A stretch of DNA of 64,000 nt, from NCBI RefSeq assembly GCF_963678635.1, contig NC_087063.1, positions 51,285,220-51,349,219 on the forward strand. The letters are read 5' to 3'. Below the pieces are notes generated by a model that saw only the letters and a program-made list of their open reading frames with translations, was not told the origin of the DNA and searched no databases. Positions 37,385 to 51,420 of this stretch are shown here, piece by piece. Made by a program: the position numbers and the translations under genes. Numbering within the stretch: the first letter of the stretch is position 1; every line of letters starts with the position of its first letter. Source of the stretch: Symsagittifera roscoffensis. Its lineage: Eukaryota > Xenacoelomorpha > Acoela > Convolutidae.

Positions 37385-37660
37385 GTCAGTCACGAGGTTG
37401 AAAAAAAAACAGCTGAAGTATAAGCCAGCCGAAAATGAGCTGAGTATATAAATCAGCCGAAAGTAACGTCAATTATGAAGAAGTTTGCATGAATTTCGAT
37501 TCTAATTCACAACTGTTTCATCAGTTTTTTGTAAGAGGTTCACATTTTCGGCTGGCTCATAACAAAGCAGTGTCCGTTCAAAATTACCCGGCAAATGATT
37601 GTGATGGTTCGAGTTGGAAAACCGCCTAGTCAATCAACTAAACTGCTCTTCACATAATAG
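37385..37660 (+). other. Start of the intron after WD repeat 2, before the satellite
   Basis: It begins with the donor GTCAGT. It contains a 14-bp perfect inverted repeat (37423-37436 and 37544-37557) and then passes into satellite sequence at about 37.66 kb. Confidence 0.6.
37423..37557. repeat. Small foldback element with 14-bp inverted ends
   Basis: AGCCAGCCGAAAAT at 37423-37436 is the exact reverse complement of ATTTTCGGCTGGCT at 37544-37557; a partial copy, ATCAGCCGAAAG, lies between. It may be a tiny MITE-like remnant; no target duplication was identified. Confidence 0.45.
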
Positions 37661-40600
37661 AAAACAATATAATTACACTTGCGAAGCAAAGTGTTATTGT
37701 ACTAAATTTCATTTTTCAACCTAAGTCGTAAATATCGTTGCGATTTTTGTTACCACTAAGTCGCAATTTTTGTTGCGACTTAAAGCAACAGTATTTGCTG
37801 CACCGAATTGGCCATATAAAATGATTGGCAATAAGTTGCAAGCTTACAGCTTATTGATAACATGTGCTTAGACATTCGGATAGGTATAATTTTATACAGT
37901 CGATGCATTTTTAATTCATCGAGTGAACCGAAAAACGAAGAAAGCTATTTGTTGGAAACAACATAAGAATAATAAAATCTCCATTTTGAAAGTTTTCTAA
38001 GTCAATTTATCTCGCAATTTTTTTGAAACGCTTAATAACACTCGCGAAGCAAAGTGATATAGTATGAACTTTCTTTTTTTTCCAATCTAAGTCGCAAATA
38101 TTGTTGCGACTTAAAGAAATATTTTTTGCTGCATCAAATTGGCATGACAACCTATTTGTTGCACCTTTGCAGCTTATTGATAACATGTGCTTTGACATTC
38201 GAATAGTTATGAGTTTACACAGTTGATGCATTTTAATTCAAGTGAGCCGAAAAAAGCTATTTGGTTCAAACATCTTAACAATAATAAAATCTTTATCCTA
38301 GAAATTTTTTTTGAAACGCTTAATAACACTCGCGAAGCAAAGTGATATAGTATGAACTTTCTTTTTTTTCCAATCTAAGTCGCAAATATTGTTGCGACTT
38401 AAAGAAATATTTTTTGCTGCATCAAATTGGCATGACAACCTATTTGTTGCACCTTTGCAGCTTATTGATAACATGTGCTTTGACATTCGAATAGTTATGA
38501 GTTTACACAGTTGATGCATTTTAATTCAAGTGAGCCGAAAAAAGCTATTTGGTTCAAACATCTTAACAATAATAAAATCTTTATCCTAGAAATTTTCTAA
38601 CTCAATTTATCGCAATTTTTTGAAAAGCAAAATTAAACGCGCAAAGCAAAGTGTTATAGTACGAACTTTCTTTTTTTTCCTATCTAAGTCGCAATTATTG
38701 TTCCGATTTGAAGCAACACTATTTGCTGCATCGAATTGGCATGACAGCTTACTTGTTGCACTTTTACAGCTTTTTGATGACTTGTGCTTGTGAACCGAAG
38801 GGAGATTTTTTTCAATCAACATAATTATAATAAAATCTCGATTTCAAAATTTTTCTAACTCAACATATTTTGCATTTTTTATGAGTTGCATAATTACACT
38901 TGCGAAGAAAAGTAATAGTATGAATTTTCTTTTTTTCGACTTGAGTCACAAATGCTGTTGCGACTTTTCTTGCGGCAAATATTTGCTGCATCGAATTGAC
39001 ATGACAGCTTATTTGTTGCACCTGTACAGCTTTTTGATAACATGTGCTTTGAGATTCAAATTGTTCTAAGTTTACACAGATGATGCAGTTTCAACTCATC
39101 AATTGAACCGAAGAAAGGTATTTGTTGCTCGATTTCAAAAATGTTCTACCTCAATATATCTTGCAGTTTTTTGAAGTGCGTATTAACACTAAAAGCAACA
39201 ATTTTGCTGTATGGAACTGGCTTGACAGCTTATTACATGTGCTTTGACATTCGAATATTTATAACTTTTCACAGTTGATACATTTTAATTCATCAATTGA
39301 ACCGAAGACAAACTATTTGTTTCAATCAACATAATAATAAAATCAGAAATTTTCTAATTCAATGCATCTCGCAATTTTTCATGTCTTATTTATGAGGCTT
39401 ATTTCTACTTTTTTTAATGTCGTTTGATAGAGCTGCTTTTTGGTCATGTGCTAGCAACTGTTTGCGAAGCGCAGGTTCGCCTCTGTTGATAATCTGTGCT
39501 TTGAGATTCGAATATTCATAGACTTACACAGTTGTTGCATTTGTTTTTCATAAAGTGAACCGAAGAAAATTATTGGTTTCAAACAACATAACAATCATAC
39601 AATCTCGATTTCAGAAGTTTTCTAACCCAATATTACTCGCAATTTTTTGAAATGCATAATTACACTTGCGAAGCAAGTGTTATAAAACGAACTTCCTTTT
39701 TTTCAATCTAAGTCGCAAATCTGGTTTGGAAATTTGTTGCGACGCAGAGGAATTTAGTGTTGAACTAAAAGCCACATCAATTGCAAAAAGATGTTTTAAA
39801 GATGAATTAGCAAAAAGATGTTTTGATATTTTGTTGCACCTTTGGTATGTTAATTCACATTTCCAGCTTTTTACACTTGCGAAGCAAAGCGTTATCGTAC
39901 GAACTTCATTTTTCTCAACGTAGGTCGAAAATAATATTGCGACTAAGTAGCAAATATTGTTGCGACTAAAAGCAACATTTTTTGCTGCATCGAATTGGCA
40001 TGACAGCTTATTTGTTACAACATCACAGCTTATTGATAACATGTGCTTTGACGTTCGAATAGTTTTATGTTTACACAGTTGATGCATTTTAATTCATCAA
40101 GTGAACCGAAGACAACTATTTGTTACAAACAACGTAACGATAATAAAATCTGGATTTCAGAAATTTTCTAACTCGTTACTTTTTTTAAAATGCATAATTT
40201 TTACATGTTTTTTTTGCGTTTTATTGCATGCAAATTTGTATCTTCATGCTACTTTTACTTGGGAATTTTAAGCATCCGTGGCTGAATGGTTAGGTCGCAG
40301 ATATTTGCTAATTCGCGTTTTTGCTAAACCTTGGGTTTTTGCAATTTTGAGGCTTACATCTACTTTTTCTTATGTCAATTGATAGAGCTGTTTTTGGTCG
40401 TGTTCTAGCAACTGTTTACGAAACGCAGGTTCGCCTCTGTTGATATCATGTGCTTTGACGTTCGAATATTTATAAGCTTATACTGTTGATACATTTTTAA
40501 CTCATCAAGTGAACCGAAGAAAACCATTTGTTTTAAACAACATAACAAAAGTACAATCTCGGTTTCAGAAGTTTTCTAATCCAAAGTTTCTCGCAATTTT

Positions 40601-40750
40601 TTGAAAAGCCGAATTTTTCATAATGTGGCTTTTTTTGCGATTTGTTGGAATTGTATCTTTTTGTATTTGATGCTCTTTTTGTTGCATCGAATTGGCAATT
40701 TATTAGCCTATGTAGCTTCGTTACTGGTGGCTAGTTTTTGGGAATTTAAG
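37660..40750. repeat. Satellite block I: monomers of about 290 bp, variably diverged
   Basis: Monomers share an ACACTTGCGAAGCAAAGTG start, the (A)AGTCGCAA...TTGCGACT(T) inverted repeat, CATCGAATTGGCATGACAGC, TTGATAACATGTGCTTTGAC, and GTGAACCGAAGA. Two copies 288 bp apart (GCGAAGC at 38044 and 38332) are almost identical; others, such as those near 38641 and 38902, are more diverged. Some monomers carry an extra segment with a tRNA-like A box (near 40273). No gene seen; short open frames are not conserved beyond the repeat itself. Confidence 0.9.
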
Positions 40751-40830
40751 CATCCATGGCTGAATGGTTAGTGCGTGAGACTCAAATTTGCTAGGTCGCA
40801 GATATTTGCTAATTCGAACTTCTGCTAAGC
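40741..40830 (+). other. tRNA-like (Ser/Leu type) segment inside the satellite
   Basis: ATGGCTGAATGGTTAGTGCG resembles a tRNA A box and D arm, GAGACTCAAATTTGC an anticodon arm, and ATTCGAACTTC a decayed B box (consensus GGTTCGANNCC). The spacing fits a type II tRNA. Copies, many with a shorter variant, recur at about 41730, 42738, 43218, 44197, 45208, 45684, 46664, 47676, 48151, 49109, 50159 and 50838. It is probably a tRNA-derived SINE head or tRNA pseudogene captured by the satellite, and unlikely to be a working tRNA. Confidence 0.5.
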
Positions 40831-43217
40831 CCTGGGTTTTTGCAGTTTTGAGGCTTACTTCTACTTTTTTTATGTCACTTGAAAGAGCTGCTTTTAAGTC
40901 GTGTTCTAGCAACTGTTTGCGAAGCGCAGTCTCGCCTCTGTTGATAACCTGTGCTTTGAGATTCGAATATTCATAAGCTTACACAGTTGATGCTTTTTTA
41001 TTTCATCAAGGGAACCGAAGAAAAATTATTTGTTTGAAACAACATAGCAATCATACAATCTCGATTTCAGAAGTTTTCTAACCCAATATTTCTCGCAATT
41101 ATTTGAAATGCATGATTACACTTGCCAAGCAAAGTGTTATAAAACGAATTTCCTTTTTTTCAATCTAAGTCGCAAATATGGTTTGGAAATTTGTTGCGAC
41201 GCAGAGGAATTTAGTACTGAACTAAAAGCCATATCATTTGCAAAAAGATGTTTTAAAGATGAATTAGCAAAAAGATGTTTTGATATTTTGTTGCACCTTT
41301 GGTATGTTAATTCACATTTCCAGCTTTTTACACTTGCGAAGCAAAGTGTTATCGTACGAACTTCCTTTTTCTCAACTTAGGTGGAAAATAATATTGCGAC
41401 TAAGTAGCAAATACTGTTGCGACTAAAAGCAACATTTTTTGCTGCATCGAATTGGCATGACAGCTTATTTGTTACAACATCACAGCTTATTGATAACATG
41501 TGCTTTGACGTTCGAATAGTTTTATGTTTACACAGTTGATGCATTTTAATTCATCAAGTGAACCGAAGACAACTATTTGTTACAAACAACGTAACAATTA
41601 TAAAATCTGGATTTCAGAAATTTTCTAATTCGTTACATTTTTTAAAATGCATAATTTTTTTCTGTTTTTTTTGTGGTTTATTGCATGCAAAATTGTATCT
41701 TCATGCTACTTTTACTTGGGAATTTTAAGCATCCGTGGCTGAATGGTTAGGTCGCAGATATTTGATAATTCACGTTTTTGCTAAGCCTTGAGTTTTTGCA
41801 ATTTTGAGGCTTACATCTACTTTTTCTTATGTCACTTGATAGAGCTGTTTTTGGTCGTGTTCTAGCAACTGTTTGCGAAGCGCAGTCTCGCCTCTGTTGA
41901 TAACCTGTGCTTTGAGATTCGAATATTCATAAGCTTACACAGTTGATGCTTTTTTATTTTATCAAGGGAACCGAAGAAAAGTTATTTGTTTGAAACAATA
42001 TAGCAATCATACAATCTCGATTTCAGAAGTTTTCTAACCCAATATTACTCGCAATTTTTTGAAATGCATAATTACACTTGCGAAGCAAAGTGTTATACAA
42101 CGAACTTCCTTTTCTCAACTATTTTGCAATTTTTGTTTCGAAATTTGTTACGACGCAGAGGAATTAATGTTGAACTAAAAGCCACATTATTTGCTGCTTC
42201 GAATTAGCAAAAAGATGTTTTGCTATTTTGTTGCACCTTTGATCTGTTGTTTCACCTTTCCAGCTTCTTACACTTGCGAAGCAAAGTGTTATCGTACGAA
42301 CTTCCTTTTTTTTCAACGTAAGTCGCAAATAATATTGCGACTTAGTAGCAAATTTTGTTGCGACTAGAAGCAACATTTTTTGCTGCATCGAATTGGCATG
42401 ACAGCTTATTTGTTACACCTTCACAGCTTATTGATAACATGTGCTTTGACGTTCGAATAGTTATATGTTTACACAGTTGTTGCATTTTATTTCATCAAGT
42501 GAACCGAAGACGACTATTTGTTACAAACTACATAACAATCATAAAATCTGGATTTCAGAATTTTTCTAACTCGTTACATTTTTTAAAATGCATAATAATT
42601 ACATAATGTTTTTTGTTTTTTGCGTTTTATTGCATGCAAAATTGTATATTTTTATTTGATGCTACTTCTGCTGCATCGAATTGGTATTTTATTAGCCTAT
42701 GTAGCTTCGTTACTGGTGGCTAGTTTTTGGGAATTTTAAGCATCCGTGGCTGAATGGTTAGGTCGCAGAAATTTGCTAATTCGAGTTTTTGCTAAGCCTT
42801 GAGTCTTTGCAGTTTTGAGGCTTACGTCTCTTTTTTGTTATGTCACGCGATTGAGCTGTTTTTGGTCGTGTTCTAGAAACTGTTACGAAGCGCAGGTTTG
42901 CATCTGTTGATAACATGTGCTTTGACCTTCGAATATCTATAAGCTTATACAGTTGATACATTTTTAGTTCATCAAGTGAACCGAAGAAAACCATTTGTTT
43001 CAAACAACATAACAAAAGTACAATCTCCGTTTCAGAAGTTTTCTAACCCATCGTTTCTCGCAATTTTTTGAAAAACATAATTTTTCATAATGTGGCTTTT
43101 TTTGCGATTTGTTTGATTTGTATCTTTTTGTATTTGATGCTCTTTTTGTTGCATCGAATTGGCAACTTATTAGCCTATGTAGCTTCGTTACAGGTGGCTA
43201 GTTTTTGGGAATTTAAG
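40751..43217. repeat. Satellite block II, higher-order unit 1 (2,467 bp)
   Basis: Measured from CATCCATGGCTGAATGG to its next occurrence. The unit contains several diverged roughly 290-bp monomers and three tRNA-like segments (about 40751, 41730 and 42738). It is nearly identical to the next two units. Confidence 0.93.
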
Positions 43218-45683
43218 CATCCATGGCTGAATGGTTAGTGCGTGAGACTCAAATTTGCTAGGTCGCAGATATTTGCTAATTCGAACTTCTGCTAAGCCCT
43301 GGGTTTTTGCAGTTTTGAGGCTTACTTCTACTTTTTTTATGTCACTTGAAAGAGCTGCTTTTAAGTCGTGTTCTAGCAACTGTTTGCGAAGCGCAGTCTC
43401 GCCTCTGTTGATAACCTGTGCTTTGAGATTCGAATATTCATAAGCTTACACAGTTGATGCTTTTTTATTTCATCAAGGGAACCGAAGAAAAATTATTTGT
43501 TTGAAACAACATAGCAATCATACAATCTCGATTTCAGAAGTTTTCTAACCCAATATTTCTCGCAATTATTTGAAATGCATGATTACACTTGCCAAGCAAA
43601 GTGTGATAAAACGAACTTCCTTTTTTTCAATCTAAGTCGCAAATATGGTTTGGAAATTTGTTGCGACGCAGAGGAATTTAGTACTGAACTAAAAGCCATA
43701 TCATTTGCAAAAAGATGTTTTAAACATGAATTAGCAAAAAGATGTTTTGATATTTTGTTGCACCTTTGGTATGTTCATTCACATTTCCAGCTTTTTACAC
43801 TTGCGAAGCAAAGTGTTATCGTACGAACTTCCTTTTTCTCAACTTAGGTGGAAAATAATATTGCGACTAAGTAGCAAATACTGTTGCGACTAAAAGCAAC
43901 ATTTTTTGCTGCATCGAATTGGCATGACAGCTTATTTGTTACAACATCACAGCTTATTGATAACATGTGCTTTGACGTTCGAATAGTTTTATGTTTACAC
44001 AGTTGATGCATTTTAATTCATCAAGTGAACCGAAGACAACTATTTGTTACAAACAACGTAACAATTATAAAATCTGGATTTCAGAAATTTTCTAACTCGT
44101 TACATTTTTTAAAATGCATAATTTTTTTCTGTTTTTTTTTGCGGTTTATTGCATGCAAAATTGTATCTTCCTGCTACTTTTACTTGGGAATTTTAAGCAT
44201 CCGTGGCTGAATGGTTAGGTCGCAGATATTTGATAATTCACGTTTTTGCTAAGCCTTGAGTTTTTGCAATTTTGAGGCTTACATCTACTTTTTCTTATGT
44301 CACTTGATAGAGCTGTTTTTGGTCGTGTTCTAGCAACTGTTTGCGAAGCGCAGTCTCGCCTCTGTTGATAACCTGTGCTTTGAGATTCGAATATTCATAA
44401 GCTTACACAGTTGATGCTTTTTTATTTTATCAAGGGAACCGAAGAAAAGTTATTTGTTTGAAACAACATAGCTATCATACAATCTCGATTTCAGAAGTTT
44501 TCTAACCCAATATTACTCGCAATTTTTTGAAATGCATAATTACACTTGCGAAGCAAAGTGTTATACAACGAACTTCCTTTTCTCAACTATTTTGCAATTT
44601 TTGTTTCGAAATTTGTTACGACGCAGAGGAATTAATGTTGAACTAAAAGCCACATTATTTGCTGCTTCGAATTAGCAAAAAGATGTTTTGCTATTTTGTT
44701 GCACCTTTGATCTGTTGTTTCACCTTTCCAGCTTCTTACACTTGCGAAGCAAAGTGTTATCGTACGAACTTCCTTTTTTTTCAACGTAAGTCGCAAATAA
44801 TATTGCGACTAAGTAGCAAATTTTGTTGCGACTAGAAGCAACATTTTTTGCTGCATCGAATTGGCATGACAGCTTATTTGTTACACCTTCACAGCTTATT
44901 GATAACATGTGCTTTGACGTTCGAATAGTTATATGTTTACACAGTTGTTGCATTTTATTTCATCAAGTGAACCGAAGACGACTATTTGTTACAAACTACA
45001 TAACAATCATAAAATCTGGATTTCAGAATTTTTCTAACTCGTTACATTTTTTAAAATGCATAATTTTTACATAATGTTTTGTTTTTTGCGTTTTATTGCA
45101 TGCAAAATTGTATATTTTTATTTGATGCTACTTCTGCTGCATCGAATTGGTATTTTATTAGCCTATGTAGCTTCGTTACTGGTGGCTAGTTTTTGGGAAT
45201 TTTAAGCATCCGTGGCTGAATGGTTAGGTCGCAGAAATTTGCTAATTCGAGTTTTTGCTAAGCCTTGAGTCTTTGCAGTTTTGAGGCTTACGTCTCTTTT
45301 TTGTTATGTCACGCGATTGAGCTGTTTTTGGTCGTGTTCTAGAAACTGTTACGAAGCGCAGGTTTGCATCTGTTGATAACATGTGCTTTGACCTTCGAAT
45401 ATCTATAAGCTTATACAGTTGATACATTTTTAGTTCATCAAGTGAACCGAAGAAAACCATTTGTTTCAAACAACATAACAAAAGTACAATCTCCGTTTCA
45501 GAAGTTTTCTAACCCATCGTTTCTCGCAATTTTTTGAAAAACATAATTTTTCATAATGTGGCTTTTTTTGCGAATTGTTTGATTTGTATCTTTTTGTATT
45601 TGATGCTCTTTTTGTTGCATCGAATTGGCAACTTATTAGCCTATGTAGCTTCGTTACTGGTGGCTAGTTTTTGGGAATTTAAG
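43218..45683. repeat. Satellite block II, higher-order unit 2 (2,466 bp)
   Basis: Same internal order as unit 1, with tRNA-like segments at about 43218, 44197 and 45208 and only scattered single-base differences, for example GTGTGATAAAACG near 43602 for GTGTTATAAAACG. Confidence 0.93.
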
Positions 45684-48150
45684 CATCCATGGCTGAATGG
45701 TTAGTGCGTGAGACTCAAATTTGCTAGGTCGCAGATATTTGCTAATTCGAACTTCTGCTAAGCCCTGGGTTTTTGCAGTTTTGAGGCTTACTTTTACTTT
45801 TTTTATGTCACTTGAAAGAGCTGCTTTTAAGTCGTGTTCTAGCAACTGTTTGCGAAGCGCAGTCTCGCCTCTGTTGATAACCTGTGCTTTGAGATTCGAA
45901 TATTCATAAGCTTACACAGTTGATGCTTTTTTATTTCATCAAGGGAACCGAAGAAAAATTATTTGTTTGAAACAACATAGCAATCATACAATCTCGATTT
46001 CAGAAGTTTTCTAACCCAATATTTCTCGCAATTATTTGAAATGCATGATTACACTTGCCAAGCAAAGTGTTATAAAACGAACTTCCTTTTTTTCAATCTA
46101 AGTCGCAAATATGGTTTGGAAATTTGTTGCGACGCAGAGGAATTTAGTACTGAACTAAAAGCCATATCATTTGCAAAAAGATGTTTTAAAGATGAATTAG
46201 CAAAAAGATGTTTTGATATTTTGTTGCACCTTTGGTATGTTCATTCACATTTCCAGCTTTTTACACTTGCGAAGCAAAGTGTTATCGTACGAACTTCCTT
46301 TTTCTCAACTTAGGTGGAAAATAATATTGCGACTAAGTAGCAAATACTGTTGCGACTAAAAGCAACATTTTTTGCTGCATCGAATTGGCATGACAGCTTA
46401 TTTGTTACAACATCACAGCTTATTGATAACATGTGCTTTGACGTTCGAATAGTTTTATGTTTACACAGTTGATGCATTTTAATTCATCAAGTGAACCGAA
46501 GACAACTATTTGTTACAAACAACGTAACAATTATAAAATCTGGATTTCAGAAATTTTCTAACTCGTTACATTTTTTAAAATGCATAATTTTTTTCTGTTT
46601 TTTTTGCGGTTTATTGCATGCAAAATTGTATCTTCATGCTACTTTTACTTGGGAATTTTAAGCATCCGTGGCTGAATGGTTAGGTCGCAGATATTTGATA
46701 ATTCACGTTTTTGCTAAGCCTTGAGTTTTTGCAATTTTGAGGCTTACATCTACTTTTTCTTATGTCACTTGATAGAGCTGTTTTTGGTCGTGTTCTAGCA
46801 ACTGTTTGCGAAGCGCAGTCTCGCCTCTGTTGATAACCTGTGCTTTGAGATTCGAATATTCATAAGCTTACACAGTTGATGCTTTTTTATTTTATCAAGG
46901 GAACCGAAGAAAAGTTATTTGTTTGAAACAACATAGCTATCACACAATCTCGATTTCAGAAGTTTTCTAACCCAATATTACTCGCAATTTTTTGAAATGC
47001 ATAATTACACTTGCGAAGCAAAGTGTTATACAACGAACTTCCTTTTCTCAACTATTTTGCAATTTTTGTTTCGAAATTTGTTACGACGCAGAGGAATTAA
47101 TGTTGAACTAAAAGCCACATTATTTGCTGCTTCGAATTAGCAAAAAGATGTTTTGCTATTTTGTTGCACCTTTGATCTGTTGTTTCACCTTTCCAGCTTC
47201 TTACACTTGCGAAGCAAAGTGTTATCGTACGAACTTCCTTTTTTTTAAACGTAAGTCGCAAATAATATTGCGACTAAGTAGCAAATTTTGTTGCGACTAG
47301 AAGCAACATTTTTTGCTGCATCGAATTGGCATGACAGCTTATTTGTTACACCTTCACAGCTTATTGATAACATGTGCTTTGACGTTCGAATAGTTATATG
47401 TTTACACAGTTGTTGCATTTTATTTCATCAAGTGAACCGAAGACGACTATTTGTTACAAACTACATAACAATCATAAAATCTGGATTTCAGAATTTTTCT
47501 AACTCGTTACATTTTTTAAAATGCATAATTTTTACATAATGTTTTTTGTTTTTTGCGTTTTATTGCATGCAAAATTGTATATTTTTATTTGATGCTACTT
47601 CTGCTGCATCGAATTGGTATTTTATTAGCCTATGTAGCTTCGTTACTGGTGGCTAGTTTTTGGGAATTTTAAGCATCCGTGGCTGAATGGTTAGGTCGCA
47701 GAAATTTGCTAATTCGAGTTTTTGCTAAGCCTTGAGTCTTTGCAGTTTTGAGGCTTACGTCTCTTTTTTGTTATGTCACGCGATTGAGCTGTTTTTGGTC
47801 GTGTTCTAGAAACTGTTACGAAGCGCAGGTTTGCATCTGTTGATAACATGTGCTTTGACCTTCGAATATCTATAAGCTTATACAGTTGATACATTTTTAG
47901 TTCATCAAGTGAACCGAAGAAAACCATTTGTTTCAAACAACATAACAAAAGTACAATCTCCGTTTCAGAAGTTTTCTAACCCATCGTTTCTCGCAATTTT
48001 TTGAAAAACATAATTTTTCATAATGTGGCTTTTTTTGCGAATTGTTTGATTTGTATCTTTTTGTATTTGATGCTCTTTTTGTTGCATCTAATTGGCAATT
48101 TATTAGCCTATGTAGCTTCGTTACTGGTGGCTAGTTTTTGGGAATTTAAG
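45684..48150. repeat. Satellite block II, higher-order unit 3 (2,467 bp)
   Basis: Third near-identical unit, with tRNA-like segments at about 45684, 46664 and 47676. The period is exact to one base, pointing to recent duplication. Confidence 0.93.
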
Positions 48151-51100
48151 CATCCATGGCTGAATGGTTAGTCCGTGAGACTCAAATTTGCTAGGTCATA
48201 GATATTTGCTAATTCGAATTTCTGCTAAGCCCTGGGTTTTTGCAGTTTTGAGGCTTATTTCTTTTTTTTATGTCACTTGAAAGAGCTGCTTTTAAGTCGT
48301 GTTCTAGCAACTGTTTGCGAAGCGCAGTCTCGCCTCTTTTGATAACCTGTGCTTTGAGATTCGAATATTCATAAACTTACACAGTTGATGCTTTTTTAAT
48401 TCATCACGTGAACCGAAAAAAATTATTTGTTTCAAACAACATAACAATAATACAATCTCGATTTCAGAAGTTTTCTACCCCAATTTTACTCGCTATTCGG
48501 AAATTTTTTGCGACGCAGAGCAATTAAGTCTTGAACTAAAAGCCGAATTATTTGCTGCTTCGATTTAGCAAAAAGAGTTTTTGATATTTTGTTGCACCTT
48601 TGCTATGTTGTTTCACCTTTCCAGCTTTTTACACTTGCGAAGCAAAGTGTTATCGTACGAACTTCCTTTTTTTAAATGTGAGTCGCAAATAATATTGCGA
48701 CTAAGTACCAAATATTGTTATTGTTGCGACTAAAAGCAACATTTTTTGCTGCATCGAATTGGCATGACAGCTTATTTGTTACACCTTCACAGCTTATTGA
48801 TAACCTGTGCTTTGACGTTCGAATGGTTATATTTACACAGTTGATGCTTTTTAATTCATCAAGTGAACCGAAGACAACTTTTTGTTTCAAACATTATAAC
48901 AATAATAAAATCTGGGTTTCAGAATTTTTCTAACTCGTTACATTTTTGAAAATGCATAATTTTTACATAATGTGTTTTTATTTTTTGCGTTTTATTGCAT
49001 GCGAAATTGTATCTTTGTATTTGATGCTACTTTTGCGGCTTCGAATTGGTATTTTATTAGCATATGTGGCTCCGTTACTGGTGACTAGTTTTTGGGAATT
49101 TTAAGCATCTGTGGCTGAATGGTTTGGTCGCAGATATTTGCTAATTCGAGTTTTTGCTAAGCCTTGAGTTTTTGCAATTTTGAGGCTTACATCTATTTTT
49201 TTTGTCAGTTGATAGAGCTGCTTTATGGTCGTGTTCTAAAACTGTCTACGAAGCGCAGGTTCGCCTCTGTTGATAAAATGTGCTTTGACGTTCGAATATT
49301 TATAAGCTTATACAGTTGATACATTTTTAATTCATCCAGTGAACCGAAGTAAACTATTTGTTTCAAACAACATAACAAAAGTACAATCTCGATTTCAAAG
49401 TTTTTCTGACTCAACATAATTTGCTTTTTTATGAGTTGCATAATTGCAGCTGCGAAGAAAAGTTATAGTACGAATTTTCTTTTTTTTTTCGACTTGAGTT
49501 GCAAATACTGTTGCGATTTTTCTTGCGGCGAATATTTGCTGCATCGAATTGGCTCGACAGCTTATTTGTTGCACCTTTATCAATTAGTTCAAAGTTTACA
49601 CAGTTGTTGAAGTTTTAACTCATCAATTGAACCGAAAAAAGGTATTTGTTTCACGATTTCAAAAACGTTCTTGTTCAATATATCTTGCAGTTTTTGAAAT
49701 GCATATTAACACTTGCGAAGCAAAGTGCTATAGTACGAACTTCCTTTTTTCAAAAAGTCGCAAACATTGTTGGGAATTTTGTTGCGATTCAGTGGCAGTT
49801 AGTGTGGAACTAAAAGCAACAATTTTGCTTCATCGATCTGGCTTGACAGCTTATTACATGTGGTTTGACATTCGATTACTTAAAACTTTTCACAGTTGAT
49901 GCATGATGAATGATCGATTGAACCGAAGACAACTAATTGTTTCAAACAACATAACAATAATAAAATCTGGATTTCAGAAATTTTCCAAGTCGTTACATTT
50001 TTTAAAATGCATAATTTTTACATAATGTGTTTTTTTTTGCGTTTTATTGCATGCAAAATTGTATCTTTATATTTGATGCTACTTTTGCTGCATCGAATTG
50101 GTATTTTATTAACCTATGTAGCTTCGTTACTGGTGGCTAGTTTTTGGGAATTTTAAGCATCCGTGGCTGAATGGTTAGGTCGCAGATGTTTGCTAATTCG
50201 AGTTTTTGCTAAGCCTTGATTTTTTGCAGTTTTGAGGCTTACATCTACTATTTCTTATGTCACTTGATAGAGCTGCCTTTTGGTCGTGTTCTAGCAACTG
50301 TTTGCGAAGCGCAGGTTTGCCTCTGTTGATAACATGTGCTTTGACTTTCGAATAGTTATAAGCTTACACTGTTGATGCATTTTTAATGCATCAAGTGAAC
50401 CGAAGAAACTTATAAACAACATAACAAAAGTACAATCTCGATTTCAGAAGTTTTCTAACCCAATATTACTCGCAATTTTTTGAAATGCATAATTACACTT
50501 GCGAAGCAAAGTGTTATAAAACAAACTTACTTTTTTCAATCTAAGTCAATTCGAATAGTATTTGTTTACACAGTTGATGCATTTTAATTCATCAAGTGAA
50601 CCAAAGACAACTATTTTTTTCAAACAACATAACAAAAATAAAATCTGAATTTCAGAATTTTTCTAACTCGTTACATTTTTTTTAAAATGCATGAAGTTTA
50701 AATAATGTTTTTTTTTGCGTTTTATGGCATGGAAAATTGTATCTTTGTATTTGATGCTACTTTTGCTGCATCGAATTGGTATTTTATTAGCCTATGTAGC
50801 TTCGTTACTGGTGGCTAGTTTTTGGGAGTTTTAAGCATCCGTGGCTGAATGGTTAGGTCGCAGATATTTGCTAATTCGAGTTTTTGCTAAGCCTTGAGTT
50901 TTTGCAATTTTGAGGTTTACATCTACTTTTTCTTTTGTCACTTGGTAAAGCTGCTTTTTGGTCGTGTTCTAGCAACTGCTGACGAAGCGCAGGTTCGCCT
51001 CTGTTGATAACTTGTGCTTTGACATTTGAATATTTATAAGCTTATACAGTTGATACATTTTTAATTCATCAAGTGAACCGAAGAAAACTAATTGTTTCAA

Positions 51101-51420
51101 ACAACATAACAAAAGTACAATCTCGATTTCAGAGGTTTTCTAACTCAAAGTTTCTCGCATTTTTTTGAAAAACCTTATTTTTCATAATGTGGCTTTTTTG
51201 CGGTTTATTTGATTTGTATCTTTTTCTATTTGTTGCTCTTTTTGTTGCATCGAATTGGAAATTTTTTGGCCTATGTAGCTTCGTTACTGGTGGCTTCGTT
51301 ACATGTAGTTGTGAACCGAAGAAATTTTGTTTCAATCAACAACAACATAAATTTAATAAAATCTCGATTTCAAAGTTTTTCTAACTCAACGTAATTTGCA
51401 TTTTTATGAGTTGCATAATT
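48151..51420. repeat. Satellite transition zone between the 2.47-kb and 0.8-kb arrays
   Basis: Diverged relatives of both higher-order forms. A fourth, degenerate 2.47-kb unit starts at 48151; the first GCGAAGAAAAG-type monomer, typical of the right-hand array, appears at about 49450. tRNA-like segments persist until about 50838 and then disappear. No gene seen. Confidence 0.85.
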
